In this document: positions 1-8,743 of the stretch, piece after piece
Layout: every line of letters begins with the position of its first letter
Position numbering within the stretch: position 1 is the stretch's first letter
Position numbers and translations under genes: made by a program
NCBI GenBank assembly: GCA_003222895.1
Contig: QHXI01000063.1
Location: 44,452-108,451, forward strand
Direction of reading: 5' to 3'
DNA length: 64,000 nt
From: Acidobacteriota bacterium
GTDB taxonomy: Bacteria > Acidobacteriota > Blastocatellia > Pyrinomonadales > Pyrinomonadaceae
The notes under the pieces: model-generated
The model's database searches: none
What the model was told of the DNA's origin: nothing
Seen by the model: the letters and a program-made list of their open reading frames with translations, nothing else

Positions 1-8
1 TCTAATTT

Positions 9-524
9 CTATTTTAGATTCACAAGACCAGACAATCCGGCGTCGAGATCTGAAAAGATTTCTTCCAACGCGTCGCCGATTCGGCATTGTTCAGGAAATG
101 GTGGAAGCGGCAACTTCGACTTCCGGAGAAACTGAAAGTGTCTGCTGTACCCGCGATCTTCGAATTTAAGGGCTTGCAAAAAGTAGCAAAGACACTTCGC
201 GCTCCACGTGGGTGTCGGGCGTATCAACTTTACGCCGTCAGCTCCGACAGCAAAAGACTGGTCGATCAGCTTGAAACGTCGAGTATGATCACCAAACGCA
301 ATTACCGGCGTTTCGCCTTCGAAGAGCAGTGAGGCATCATCAGTGAATCCCCCGATAAACTCCTCGCCTTGGTCAATGACAGGATAACGGCCGCTATTCA
401 GGTAAGACTTCTGCGGAATCTTTCGACCTCCGTCGGAAACCGGATCGCAGGTATCGTCGAAGTCCGTCCATATCCAACCCGACGGTAGGGAAGGAGCGGC
501 TTCAAAATCCAACCGATCCGTCAC
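9..524 (-). CDS. hsdS: Type I restriction specificity subunit HsdS, half-length
   Basis: DNA-recognition subunit of a type I restriction-modification enzyme. The 171 residues hold one target recognition domain (opening SLPSGWIWTDFDD, as HsdS repeats usually do) and the start of the conserved spacer helix (KLPLPPFPEQCRI, then ALEEIFSDLDAGL). It then stops at TAG with NLK. Full HsdS proteins have two such units and are about 400 residues, so this is a half subunit or a 3'-truncated or frameshifted copy; the rest may lie outside the window. The ATG overlaps the hsdR stop by four bases (ATGA), so the two are translationally coupled. HsdM is not in the window. Confidence 0.75.
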   Translation of the reverse strand: MTDRLDFEAAPSLPSGWIWTDFDDTCDPVSDGGRKIPQKSYLNSGRYPVIDQGEEFIGGFTDDASLLFEGETPVIAFGDHTRRFKLIDQSFAVGADGVKLIRPTPTWSAKCLCYFLQALKFEDRGYSRHFQFLRKSKLPLPPFPEQCRIGDALEEIFSDLDAGLSGLVNLK

Positions 525-3364
525 GCCGCCAACCTCTCATTCAACTCCGTCATTAGCGGCGTCAACTTATTTCCAAACAGCGAGTGCGCGCGGCCAAGGC
601 TGCCTTGCTGACCGAACCAGCCCGTCTCAAAATCTTCCGACTTGATCGCGAGGCTCGTCGCAATATATTCCGCGATTCGATCCAGCCACTCGCGTTGGTC
701 GACGGTGAAAGATGCGTCTGCATCGCACTCTTTCAGCCACGCCTGATAACGCTCGCGCATTTGTTCTCGGTAAGGAACAAGATCGAACGTGGGAACGAGC
801 GCGTGGCGCACGAGGCTTACGAGATCAGTGAGGATGTCTCCTCCTGAGCCTTTCACCTGATCTGCCTCGACCGCTTCGAACGCTCGCCAAAGTTGTACCG
901 GCGTCGCCGTCAAGGGTGGCCGAGATAGTGCATCGCGGAGTTGCTTGAGATCTTTCAGCGAGATCTTGAGCGGTCGTGTTCCAGCATAAAGAACCTGCAA
1001 AGCAGTGAGCTCATTCTTATGCTCCTCAATCCACGCGCGGAAATCCTGAATCTTTGTCTGTGCCTTCTCTACTGCCGAGGCGTCAAAGCCGGAATAGAGC
1101 ACGTCGTCAATCGTATGACGATCGATTGTCTGCTCGTTCTGCGCGCGAATTTCGAGAATGCGGCGACGCAGCGCCGCTTTCATGAAAGGCAACGCCGCGT
1201 CTTGCGTCATTTGATTGGCCGCGGCTTTGATCTGTTCCGGCGAAGGCTCGCCAACGACGCCGGGCAGCTTCTTCGCGGTTTCGATTTGCGCATCAGGATC
1301 GCAGGCCTTGAGTAGATCATGAGCCAAATCGGGAAACGATTTTCCTCCGGCTAAATCTTTCACTTCGGCTAGTTGCTCAGGAGTGAATTCACGCTGTAGC
1401 CGCGCCAGCCGGGCCGCCAGCGTCGTTAGCCCGTCGGGATCTGTACCACCTTGAGCTACATATTCAAGTACCTGGTCGAGCGACTTTGAAGGCTGGCGAT
1501 TCAGTGTGTGCGAATCAGTCTTGTCCTGCTCGCACACACCGACGGCATCGACGATGATGTAGCGATCCTTTACCTTTGCACTGGGTGTCACGGTGCGCAA
1601 TTTATCGGGAGAAATTATCCGGACGCCGCGACCCTTCATCTGCTCAAAGAAACCGGCGGACTTCACATTGCGCATGAAGAAGACGCATTCGATCGGCTTA
1701 ACATCTGTGCCAGTCGAAATCATATCGACCGTCACCGCGATGCGGGGATAAAAGCTATTGCGAAAGTTGGAGAGAATTTCGTCAGGTGTAAGCTTGAACG
1801 TCTTCACCCACTCAGTCACTTCCGATTCCGCACCGTCCTCGTTCTTAACCTTCTTCGTAACTTTGGTGAACCCGGTTCGATAAGTGATCTTCTGGCAGAA
1901 GTCGTTTCCTTGAGCGAAGACTTCACGCACCAGGCGGACAATGTCGTCGGCGTGGGAGTCGTCTTTGGCGAAGATCAATGTCTTGGGCACTTCAGCGCGA
2001 TCAGGAAAACAAATCGGGACGGTACTGTCGCGAAAGTGCTGCAGCACAGTTCGAATCTGGCTTTCAGATACTACATCACGGTCTAGTTGTTTAGCCGTGT
2101 ACGTTAGGTCCTGATTTAGCAATTCCAAACGCTCTGCACGAGTGAGTTTATGGCGCTTGTCAACATACACACCCGTCTCGCCCGCGATGATTGTTGCGCC
2201 TTGATCAGTTATTCGTGTGCGAATTCGATAAACGTCAAAGTCAACATTGACGCCGTCTGTGACTGCTTCCTCGTGACCGTATTCCATCACGAGGTTCTGG
2301 TTGAAGAAACCAATCGTCTTTCCCGCCGGTGTTGCCGTGAGTCCGATCAGGAACGAATCAAAATAAAGCAGCACCTGGCTCCACAGCTCATAAATTGACC
2401 GATGGCATTCGTCCACGATGATGAAGTCAAAAAATTCAGGTGGAATGGCCGCGTTGTAAACTACCTCAGGAGGTTCGCCCTGCCACGGCTTTGCGGAATC
2501 AAAAGCTGAACCTTCTTCATTTTCAGCGTCGAACTCGGCATCGCCCCTCAGCATGGAGAAAAGCCGTTGGATGGTTGTGATAACCACCTTAGAAGCTGGA
2601 TTAATTGAATTCGTCTTGAGGCGCTGAACGGTATAAAGCGTTGGGAATTTGCGCGGATCGTCTGTCGGTTCAAAGTTTGCGAACTCATCTTCCGCCTGCC
2701 TCCCTAAGTTTCCGCGATCGACAAGAAAGAGGATTCGTTTTGCGTCGGCAAACTTTAGTAGTCGATACGCCGCATTCACGGCGGTAAAGGTCTTGCCCGC
2801 GCCGGTAGCCATTTGGATGAGCGCACGCTGATCAGCTTGGACAAACGATTTCTCAAGATCACGAATCGCGCGCCCTTGAACTTTCCACAAACGAGAATCA
2901 TCTAAGGGTGGCAATTCTTTTAGTCGTGATCGAAGTTGCGACGGTTCTGTCAACCATGTCTTCACTGTGTCCGGCTTGGGGAAACCAAAGACGGGGCGGC
3001 TGCGCGGAAGTGGATCGAGGCCATTGGTAAAGAAAGTCGTTGAACCATTCGATTCAAATAAGAACGGTAATGGCCTCGCATGAGCGGGTAGATTGTCAGG
3101 AAGGCCTGCCGCGTATTTCGCTGACTGAGCCTCGACGCCTGTAAGCGTTCCTTCTGCTTTAGCCTCGATTGCGCCCGCCACTTTCCGATCGAGATATAAA
3201 AGATAATCTGCAAACCCGAAGCCTGTCTTCATCGGGAATTCGCGCACAGCGATTCCCTTTCCCGCAGTTAATTCGATGTCTTCGCGGTCTTGAATTATCC
3301 AGCCGGCCGCGGTCAGCTTTTCATCGATCAGTTTTCTAGCTTTTTGTTCTGGCGTCTCGGGCAT
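521..3364 (-). CDS. hsdR: Type I restriction endonuclease subunit R (HsdR)
   Basis: Motor and nuclease subunit of a type I restriction enzyme. From the ATG at 3364 (MPETPEQKARKLID) the protein is 947 residues. An N-terminal nuclease fold shows D53 and E67-A-K69 (AIEAKAEG), followed by an SF2 helicase with Walker A MATGAGKT near residue 186, DECHRS in motif II and a helicase C domain (TVDMISTGTDV, KGRGVR). The ORF track extends this frame upstream to 4339 because no stop separates it from a thioredoxin/cupredoxin gene. The roughly 57 residues before MPETPEQ (containing FYCCPLLHTSC) look like translated spacer, so the ATG at 3364 is the likely native start. Four-base overlap with hsdS downstream. 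Confidence 0.9.
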   Translation of the reverse strand: MPETPEQKARKLIDEKLTAAGWIIQDREDIELTAGKGIAVREFPMKTGFGFADYLLYLDRKVAGAIEAKAEGTLTGVEAQSAKYAAGLPDNLPAHARPLPFLFESNGSTTFFTNGLDPLPRSRPVFGFPKPDTVKTWLTEPSQLRSRLKELPPLDDSRLWKVQGRAIRDLEKSFVQADQRALIQMATGAGKTFTAVNAAYRLLKFADAKRILFLVDRGNLGRQAEDEFANFEPTDDPRKFPTLYTVQRLKTNSINPASKVVITTIQRLFSMLRGDAEFDAENEEGSAFDSAKPWQGEPPEVVYNAAIPPEFFDFIIVDECHRSIYELWSQVLLYFDSFLIGLTATPAGKTIGFFNQNLVMEYGHEEAVTDGVNVDFDVYRIRTRITDQGATIIAGETGVYVDKRHKLTRAERLELLNQDLTYTAKQLDRDVVSESQIRTVLQHFRDSTVPICFPDRAEVPKTLIFAKDDSHADDIVRLVREVFAQGNDFCQKITYRTGFTKVTKKVKNEDGAESEVTEWVKTFKLTPDEILSNFRNSFYPRIAVTVDMISTGTDVKPIECVFFMRNVKSAGFFEQMKGRGVRIISPDKLRTVTPSAKVKDRYIIVDAVGVCEQDKTDSHTLNRQPSKSLDQVLEYVAQGGTDPDGLTTLAARLARLQREFTPEQLAEVKDLAGGKSFPDLAHDLLKACDPDAQIETAKKLPGVVGEPSPEQIKAAANQMTQDAALPFMKAALRRRILEIRAQNEQTIDRHTIDDVLYSGFDASAVEKAQTKIQDFRAWIEEHKNELTALQVLYAGTRPLKISLKDLKQLRDALSRPPLTATPVQLWRAFEAVEADQVKGSGGDILTDLVSLVRHALVPTFDLVPYREQMRERYQAWLKECDADASFTVDQREWLDRIAEYIATSLAIKSEDFETGWFGQQGSLGRAHSLFGNKLTPLMTELNERLAA

Positions 3365-4339
3365 GTCAGTGTGCCGGTAGAATGACTTTCTTTCTACTTC
3401 GCAAATTCTTTGCGGTCGGGATGGAGCGGCTGCAAATATTGCATCAACCGTGTGCAAAGGGCAAAGGTCTAACAGAGGTTTCGCGGTGCAAGAAGTATGA
3501 AGTAGCGGGCAGCAGTAGAAACGCGGCGAGACTCCTCGAACAACGATAGCGCCGCGAAACATGTTCATCCCGCAAGTAAATTTGAAACGGCCCGATCTGT
3601 TTGGCGTGAGTTGTACCACCACCGGAATATTAAGAGGCAATGACTTATCGATGTTGTACGCCGGGATTAGAATTTCGGTGCCGCAGCTATCGGCATTCTT
3701 GCGGATGAAAGTCAGTCGTGCCGGGACTCCTCGTTGCAACCTGATCGCCAACGGTCGATAACCTTCCGAATTCACGAGTATCGTTCTCTGCTGCAGTCTG
3801 GATGTTTTACTTCGTCGCTTAGTCTGGACTCGAGTTGCGCGATTAGTATTAGCGGCATTGTCCGAAAGCATTGGCCGGACTTTTTCATCAAACTCATCTT
3901 TGTACATGATGCCTTCGATTACATCGTGCACATTACCCTGCGGGTCGATGACTGCCGTAATCGGCAATGTTTCAGTTGCGGCAAACAGTAGTTTTGTCTC
4001 TTTGTTTCCCAGAGCAATTGGATAATCAATGTTCGCGCGCTGCGCGAATCGACGAACCTGACTGAGGCCCTGCGGCGGAAATGTCACGCCAACTATTTGT
4101 AGTCCCTGGCGACGATGCGCGCGTTGCAACTTGATCAGTTCCGGAATCTCCTGGCGACAGGGCGGGCACCAAGTGGCCCAGAAATTTAAGAGCACAACTT
4201 TGCCTTTGTATTCCGAAAGATCAAAGACGCGACCGTCAATTGTTTTCAAGCGCAAGTTTGGCGCTGGTCGCGAAACCTGCGCGGAACCTGCGACCGAACT
4301 TAAGAAAAGTACCGAGACCGCGATAATAATTTTGTTCAT
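3365..4339 (-). CDS. Secreted TlpA-like thioredoxin plus cupredoxin, no own stop (runs into hsdR)
   Basis: First 325 codons of the ORF 521-4339. Residues 1-21 are a signal peptide (ending AGSAQ). Next is a TlpA/ResA-type thioredoxin domain with WATWCPPC (C58, C61), then, after a basic linker, a cupredoxin-like domain of about 85 residues. The latter begins NSEGYRPLAIRLQRG and ends FTCGMNMFRGAIVVRG, with Cys and Met residues suited to binding copper. It probably reduces or metallates periplasmic thiols or copper sites. It follows the HMA selenoprotein by only three bases, so they are one operon. The reading frame lacks a stop and continues into hsdR; the last roughly 57 residues resemble non-coding DNA, suggesting the 3' end was replaced when the restriction locus arrived. 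Confidence 0.75.
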
Positions 4340-4342
4340 TTT

Positions 4343-5812
4343 TCAGAAAAGATACTTCACGCCCAGGAGGATGTTCCGATCGGTACGCAGGACCAGCGGC
4401 CCAGTATTGCGCACCACCGGAAACTGGAAGCTGCCTTCGATCACAAATCGCGGCACCGCGGCATATTGAAGTCCCGGTGCGACATAATACTCTGTTGATG
4501 TGCTGCCACTGACCGGTAATCCATTCAGACGGCCAGTTGAACGGTGCACAAAAGTCGTCTCCAGAATCAAGAATAGTTCGTGACCTGGCGCCTGATATTT
4601 TCGCGGCAGCAACACATATTCGGTGTCGGTGCTGACGCGTTTTTCGTGGCCCATGCGAAACCCGGCGCGTTCAGTCCGGAGGATTCCTTCCGCGTTGCCA
4701 CCGAAAATGAATCTGCCGCCCGCTTGGGAAAAGGCAATGTCAATATGCGGCGAAAACCCGCCGTTGATGGGTGTCAATTGCTGCCGCACAAACGCGGGCG
4801 CGTTTACCTGCGCCTGAGTTGGCGCATCCTTATTTCCGGTGGGCAGCTCGAAACCGAATCGGATCGCGGCCTGGCGATCGCCGTAGGTTTTGACTTTGCG
4901 AAAGAAGCGATACTTGGACCAGAGCGTAACGTTTCCTAATCCTGATCCCGATTCCGATCCAGCCGAGACGCTATTCCGAAATGATGTATGCGAAACGGGC
5001 AACTCAAGTTCAACCTGCAAGCGAGGCGACGGAGTGTATGAAATGCTCAGATTCAGCAACTGACGATTAACGTCGAGCGTGCCCAGATGTTGCTTGATTA
5101 GGTAGAGTCGCGGCGTGACGGCCCCGCCTTTGTAAACTGTTAGCCCCGGCGATGTCACGCGGATCGGAGCAGCGGGCGCTGCCGGCTCTGGCACAACCAA
5201 AGGCGTTATCGATTCGAAAGGTTTCGGCGTCGAAGACTTGAAATATGCCGCGGAAATTACATTTAAATTCGGTTCGCGCTTTCTGTCGCTAAAGAAGGCC
5301 TGCTTCAGCGAACGAACCTGAATAACCTCTCTGGCCACGGTTCCTTCGCCAACCGTTTTCCAATCGCCGCTAATCTCGACATGACCTTGCGGTGCGCTCT
5401 CAGCAGTTCCGTCGATATTTGATCCTTCGATCAGGAAACGTTGTCCGGACGATTGATCCTGAATTATCCAGGCTTGGTTCTCACGCGTCAGCGTTCCCTG
5501 CACGGTGATGTTTGCCGCATCAAGAACATAACCAGCCTTCTTCAGCGTTTGCTTCAACGCTGCAAACGAAACCGGTTTGTCAGGCTTTGGCGTAAAGACA
5601 CCGATGCCTTTCTTAATATCAGTTATCTGAATCTCTTTGAGGTTGGGTGCGTAGTCTAGACGGCTCACGGCCTTCTGGATATTGAACACTCAATTTCCAC
5701 AGAGATAACCGGCAATGTGCATCTCGATTTGCTTAACCTGGGCCTGGGAACTCGAAACCATCCCGAAGAGCAGCACCAGACCGAAGCCAATCTGAAAAAT
5801 ATTTCGCCGCAT
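4343..5812 (-). CDS. HMA-domain outer-membrane barrel protein, probable selenoprotein (Sec41)
   Basis: The ORF track starts at 5689 just after an in-frame TGA. Reading through the TGA (5690-5692) to an ATG at 5812 adds a signal peptide (MRRNIFQIGFGLVLLFGMVS, then SSQAQ) and the start of a heavy-metal-associated domain: IEMHIAGYLCGN-U-VFNIQKAV. U41 falls on the second Cys of the CxxC metal site, so the motif is C38-G-N-U41. After this come an OB-like segment (residues 100-150), a Pro-rich linker, and a beta-strand-rich domain ending GVKYLF, with the terminal Phe usual for outer-membrane barrels. Total 489 residues. Probably a copper- or mercury-binding envelope protein. A hairpin lies 13 bases after the TGA. 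A sequencing error or nonsense mutation is the alternative. Confidence 0.7.
5658..5676 (-). promoter_or_regulatory. SECIS-like hairpin of the HMA selenoprotein
   Basis: Minus-strand stem AGAAGGC / GCCGTCT with one A-G mismatch and loop CGTGA. It starts 13 bases after the TGA at 5690-5692. Spacing and size fit bacterial Sec-insertion hairpins, which lie in the coding region just after the UGA. Found by eye, no folding energy computed. Confidence 0.5.
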
Positions 5813-5853
5813 GTTTGTTCCTTTCGTTATCGCAAGTCTCTTTGTCCGAATCC

Positions 5854-7527
5854 TTAGTGCATCATGTCCTGCTTGGTGTTCGTGCCGTGCATCGTCATGT
5901 CCATCTTGTTAGGACGAATTCGCAGAAACAGCTTCCATGACACTGGATTGTCACCGTAAATACGATCGAGAATCGAAGGTTTCGAATAGAAGGTCAGGTC
6001 ACTGCCAATGGCAAGCGAGACTTTTTCGGTGTTCCAAACGTCGCGCGCGCCGCCGAACGTGTACGCGCCGATCCGAAACGAAGGATGAGGTTGCGTAATT
6101 CCCAACAACGCTCGGTCTGAAGCGCGCAGCAAGTCATCCTTATCCACCAACTCAAGCCGCGTGTAGAAATAATTCTTATCGAGAAAGTTCACCGTCGATT
6201 CGGCGGTGTAGCCGTTCAGGTTTTTAATCTCACCGGGCTCGCTCACGTGATTGCGGCCCCAGACTATGGCTGACGCCCAATTGCCGCGATTGAAAGCGCG
6301 GTTGTATTGAATCGAAGCCGTAGTGCGGCGAATGTCGGCTTGAGGATCTTGCGCTTCCGGACTGCGCAGAAAGCCATGACTAACTTGCATCGCCCAATTC
6401 TTGTTAGGCATGAACCAAAGCCGCGCCGAACGTGAGTTCCACTTGTGTAAATCAAAATTGTAACGATTCTCGTTTGGCTCGCGGCCGTTGAAGATCGATC
6501 CTTCCAACTTGAACCAGCGATAAGTGAAACCGGTCGTTAGCACGCCAAAACTTATATGCGTCGAGTCCTGCAAGTGGTGTGAAAGAGGTGCCGAAGGATT
6601 TTCTGATGCTGACGCGCGATGCATGAAAGCGACCGGGCCGAGCGCGGGCTCGCCGGGATAACCAAAGTACGTGAACCAGGTTCCACGCTCCCCCAGCGGC
6701 AAGGTGTACTGCGCCGATAACTCCATGAAAAGATCGTGCGGATGTTGGCGATCGATTAGCGGCTGGCCCTTGTAAGTCTCGCCGGTTTGAAATAGCAGAG
6801 GCGATCCGCCCGGCGGAAAAGTAAAAGGCTCAGCACTGAACATGCCGCGCAACTGCAGAGTTCCTTTGCCCAGCTTGTGATAAGCCATCGGCATAAACCA
6901 ATTTGCCGATTCAAACTTGGTCGCGCCGCGCGGGCCGCCTTGATGGTTGATGCCGACGATGATGTTGTAATGGAACATCAGGAGCCAATCGCCGGCGACT
7001 TTGGAATGCATGTGCATCGGCGCCGACGAAGGTTGCCACGATGTTCCCGATCCCATCGCGCCCATCGACATCGTGTTCTGGTCACTCGAGCCGACGCGAA
7101 TCTTCATATCGTCACTCGTCATTACCATCAAAGGCCCCAAGTTCGTTGCGCCCATTTTCATTCCGGGCATCTGGCCCATCGGACTGGCAGACGGACTCGC
7201 GGATGGCATCGGCATGTTCATCTGAGTTTGTGGAGAAGCCGACGGCGTCGGCGACGCCGCGGGCATTTGCATGCCAGGCATATCCATTTTCATTTCGGGC
7301 GAAGGCGAGGATGTCGGCGTCGGCGAGCCCGCGGGCATTTTCATACCCGGCATGTTTTCCATCGTCTGCGGGGTGGGTGAAGGAGTTGGCGACGGTTTCG
7401 CTTTTGGCTGTGGCTCCTTTTTCATGCCCGGCATGTGGCCCTGGTGCTGTCCCAAAACCTTGGGCGTCAGACCCGCGAGGAACGCGGTGCAGAATACGAT
7501 CAGTAAGATTCTAAGAGCTTGATTCAT
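5854..7527 (-). CDS. Secreted Met/Pro-rich protein with beta-rich C-terminal domain (copper handling?)
   Basis: From the ATG at 7527 (AGGA upstream; the ORF track starts 7 codons earlier) the protein has a signal peptide ending VLGQ. About 115 residues of low complexity follow, with repeated MPGMK/MPGMQ blocks alternating with Pro-Ser-Thr runs, which resemble methionine-rich Cu(I)-binding sequences. The remaining roughly 380 residues are rich in aromatic beta-strands (FRIGAYTFGG, WKLFLRIRPNKMD), consistent with an outer-membrane barrel or porin-like fold. It ends in a His/Met-rich tail (MDMTMHGTNTKQDMMH). It lies between a Cys-rich protein and the HMA selenoprotein, same strand. Copper resistance is inferred from composition and context; the family was not identified. 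Confidence 0.7.
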   Translation of the reverse strand: MNQALRILLIVFCTAFLAGLTPKVLGQHQGHMPGMKKEPQPKAKPSPTPSPTPQTMENMPGMKMPAGSPTPTSSPSPEMKMDMPGMQMPAASPTPSASPQTQMNMPMPSASPSASPMGQMPGMKMGATNLGPLMVMTSDDMKIRVGSSDQNTMSMGAMGSGTSWQPSSAPMHMHSKVAGDWLLMFHYNIIVGINHQGGPRGATKFESANWFMPMAYHKLGKGTLQLRGMFSAEPFTFPPGGSPLLFQTGETYKGQPLIDRQHPHDLFMELSAQYTLPLGERGTWFTYFGYPGEPALGPVAFMHRASASENPSAPLSHHLQDSTHISFGVLTTGFTYRWFKLEGSIFNGREPNENRYNFDLHKWNSRSARLWFMPNKNWAMQVSHGFLRSPEAQDPQADIRRTTASIQYNRAFNRGNWASAIVWGRNHVSEPGEIKNLNGYTAESTVNFLDKNYFYTRLELVDKDDLLRASDRALLGITQPHPSFRIGAYTFGGARDVWNTEKVSLAIGSDLTFYSKPSILDRIYGDNPVSWKLFLRIRPNKMDMTMHGTNTKQDMMH

Positions 7528-7633
7528 GATTAAATCCTGATGGTCCATTCCCGAAGGCCTACAAAGAAGTGAATGCTGGGCGCGACCTGGACAAGCGTCG
7601 CGCCCTCAAATGAAAGATCGACCTACCGTAGGC

Positions 7634-8056
7634 TTACGGCTTATCCTTCATATCTTTCATGTCCTTCATGTCTTTCATGTTGCATGAATCGCCGCCACAG
7701 CACTCGTGCTTGTCTGATTTCGCGGCGGCATCTTTCTGGGTGCCGTCTTTCATCATCGAACACGAATCACCACAGCAGCAGTCGTGCTTATCAGAAGAAG
7801 ACGTTGCGTGATTCTTCATCGAGTCCTTTTTCATCATCGGGCACGAATCGCCACAGCAACCGCACTCGTGTTTGTCTGACGACGTAACGTGATTCTTCAT
7901 CGCGCCGTCTTTCTTCATTGCACACGAGTCGCTGCAGCAACAGCATGAATCCATCTTCTTATTGCCGGGCTGGCTTGCATTCTGCGCGAAGCCAACGCCG
8001 GAGACTGCGATCATCAGACCGAGCACGAGGCCCGGAATTAGTTTTCGAAATTTCAT
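7634..8056 (-). CDS. Small secreted Cys-rich metal-binding protein with internal repeats
   Basis: 140 residues from the ATG at 8056, preceded by AGGAGAAAAAGAAA; the ORF-track start at 8137 adds 27 unlikely residues. A signal peptide (MKFRKLIPGLVLGLMIAVSG) ends at VGFAQ. The mature part has about four copies of a unit of the form SDKHECCxGDSCxMMK, each with Cys clusters, His and Met, separated by KNH-type linkers. The tail is a KDM repeat (MKDMKDMKDMKDK). The arrangement resembles a metallothionein-like sponge for soft metals outside the cytoplasm. No catalytic domain is visible. Confidence 0.7.
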   Translation of the reverse strand: MKFRKLIPGLVLGLMIAVSGVGFAQNASQPGNKKMDSCCCCSDSCAMKKDGAMKNHVTSSDKHECGCCGDSCPMMKKDSMKNHATSSSDKHDCCCGDSCSMMKDGTQKDAAAKSDKHECCGGDSCNMKDMKDMKDMKDKP

Positions 8057-8155
8057 TTTCTTTTTCTCCTGTAAGAAATTAGCCCTGGGCATCAGCGAAC
8101 ACACTGATGCCTGCTCACACCAGTTGCGGGTGAGCATCGTCTTGTAGGCAGACTT

Positions 8156-8743
8156 CTAGATCAGGAACGAACAATCGAGCAGATAGGTGCGGGCTCGATT
8201 GGGTCGTCGCAGCGGAACTGCGAGCGGCGGTGAATTGGTTTTGGTGAGCTGGAGCGAGGAAGAATTCGTGTGATTCAGAACTGAATTGTCGTCGGCTGAT
8301 TGCGAGCGCGAAGCGATCACGATCGATCCACTCGTCAGCGGGCAGCAACTCATCGCGTCACTCGACGACAAGGGCGGCAGCGCCTCGGGCATGAGTTCGA
8401 GAGCCGGGGACTTTGTAAACGAACCCGCTGAACGTCTCGATGAACTGTGCCGCGCTTTGCAGCAAGCATGCGCATCCATCGAGGCTGACATTCCGGCCAT
8501 CGGCTGCTCGGCAGCTTGCGCCGGCGTATCCATATTCGCCATCGCGCTGCGCGCATAGCTGACCATCATGCAGCCAGCACCTGCGCACCAAAACATCAGC
8601 GCAATAGCAAGTGCCGGTCGAGGCCTGAGAATCGTTCTGAAGGCGGCTTTCACTGTGGCGATTGTACGCGCTGCGGCTGGCCGGTGTCGAGCAGTTTCAG
8701 CCGAAAATTTCAGAACAAGTGTGACGCACGTCACTAAGGTCAA
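8156..8743 (-). CDS. Hypothetical membrane-anchored protein of the metal cluster
   Basis: Unrecognised 195-residue ORF. A hydrophobic segment (ALAIALMFWCAGAGCMMVSY) near residues 43-62 looks like a signal anchor. The outer part has scattered Cys, His and Met (DAHACCKARH, DAMSCCPL), which may bind metal. The ORF opens with TTG overlapping the stop of the GrdB-family gene; a more natural start is the in-frame GTG near residue 30 (VKAAFRTILRPRPA). It is followed, about 100 bases later, by the Cys-rich secreted protein. Start and function uncertain. Confidence 0.45.
   Translation of the reverse strand: MTLVTCVTLVLKFSAETARHRPAAARTIATVKAAFRTILRPRPALAIALMFWCAGAGCMMVSYARSAMANMDTPAQAAEQPMAGMSASMDAHACCKARHSSSRRSAGSFTKSPALELMPEALPPLSSSDAMSCCPLTSGSIVIASRSQSADDNSVLNHTNSSSLQLTKTNSPPLAVPLRRPNRARTYLLDCSFLI

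Noticed and set aside
9-11. In-frame stop of hsdS as a Sec codon
   Set aside because: The stop is TAG, not TGA, and no Cys is expected there.
6877-7522. Long plus-strand ORFs opposite the Met-rich gene
   Set aside because: Shadow frames of the MPGMK repeats; His/Arg-rich runs are antisense artefacts.
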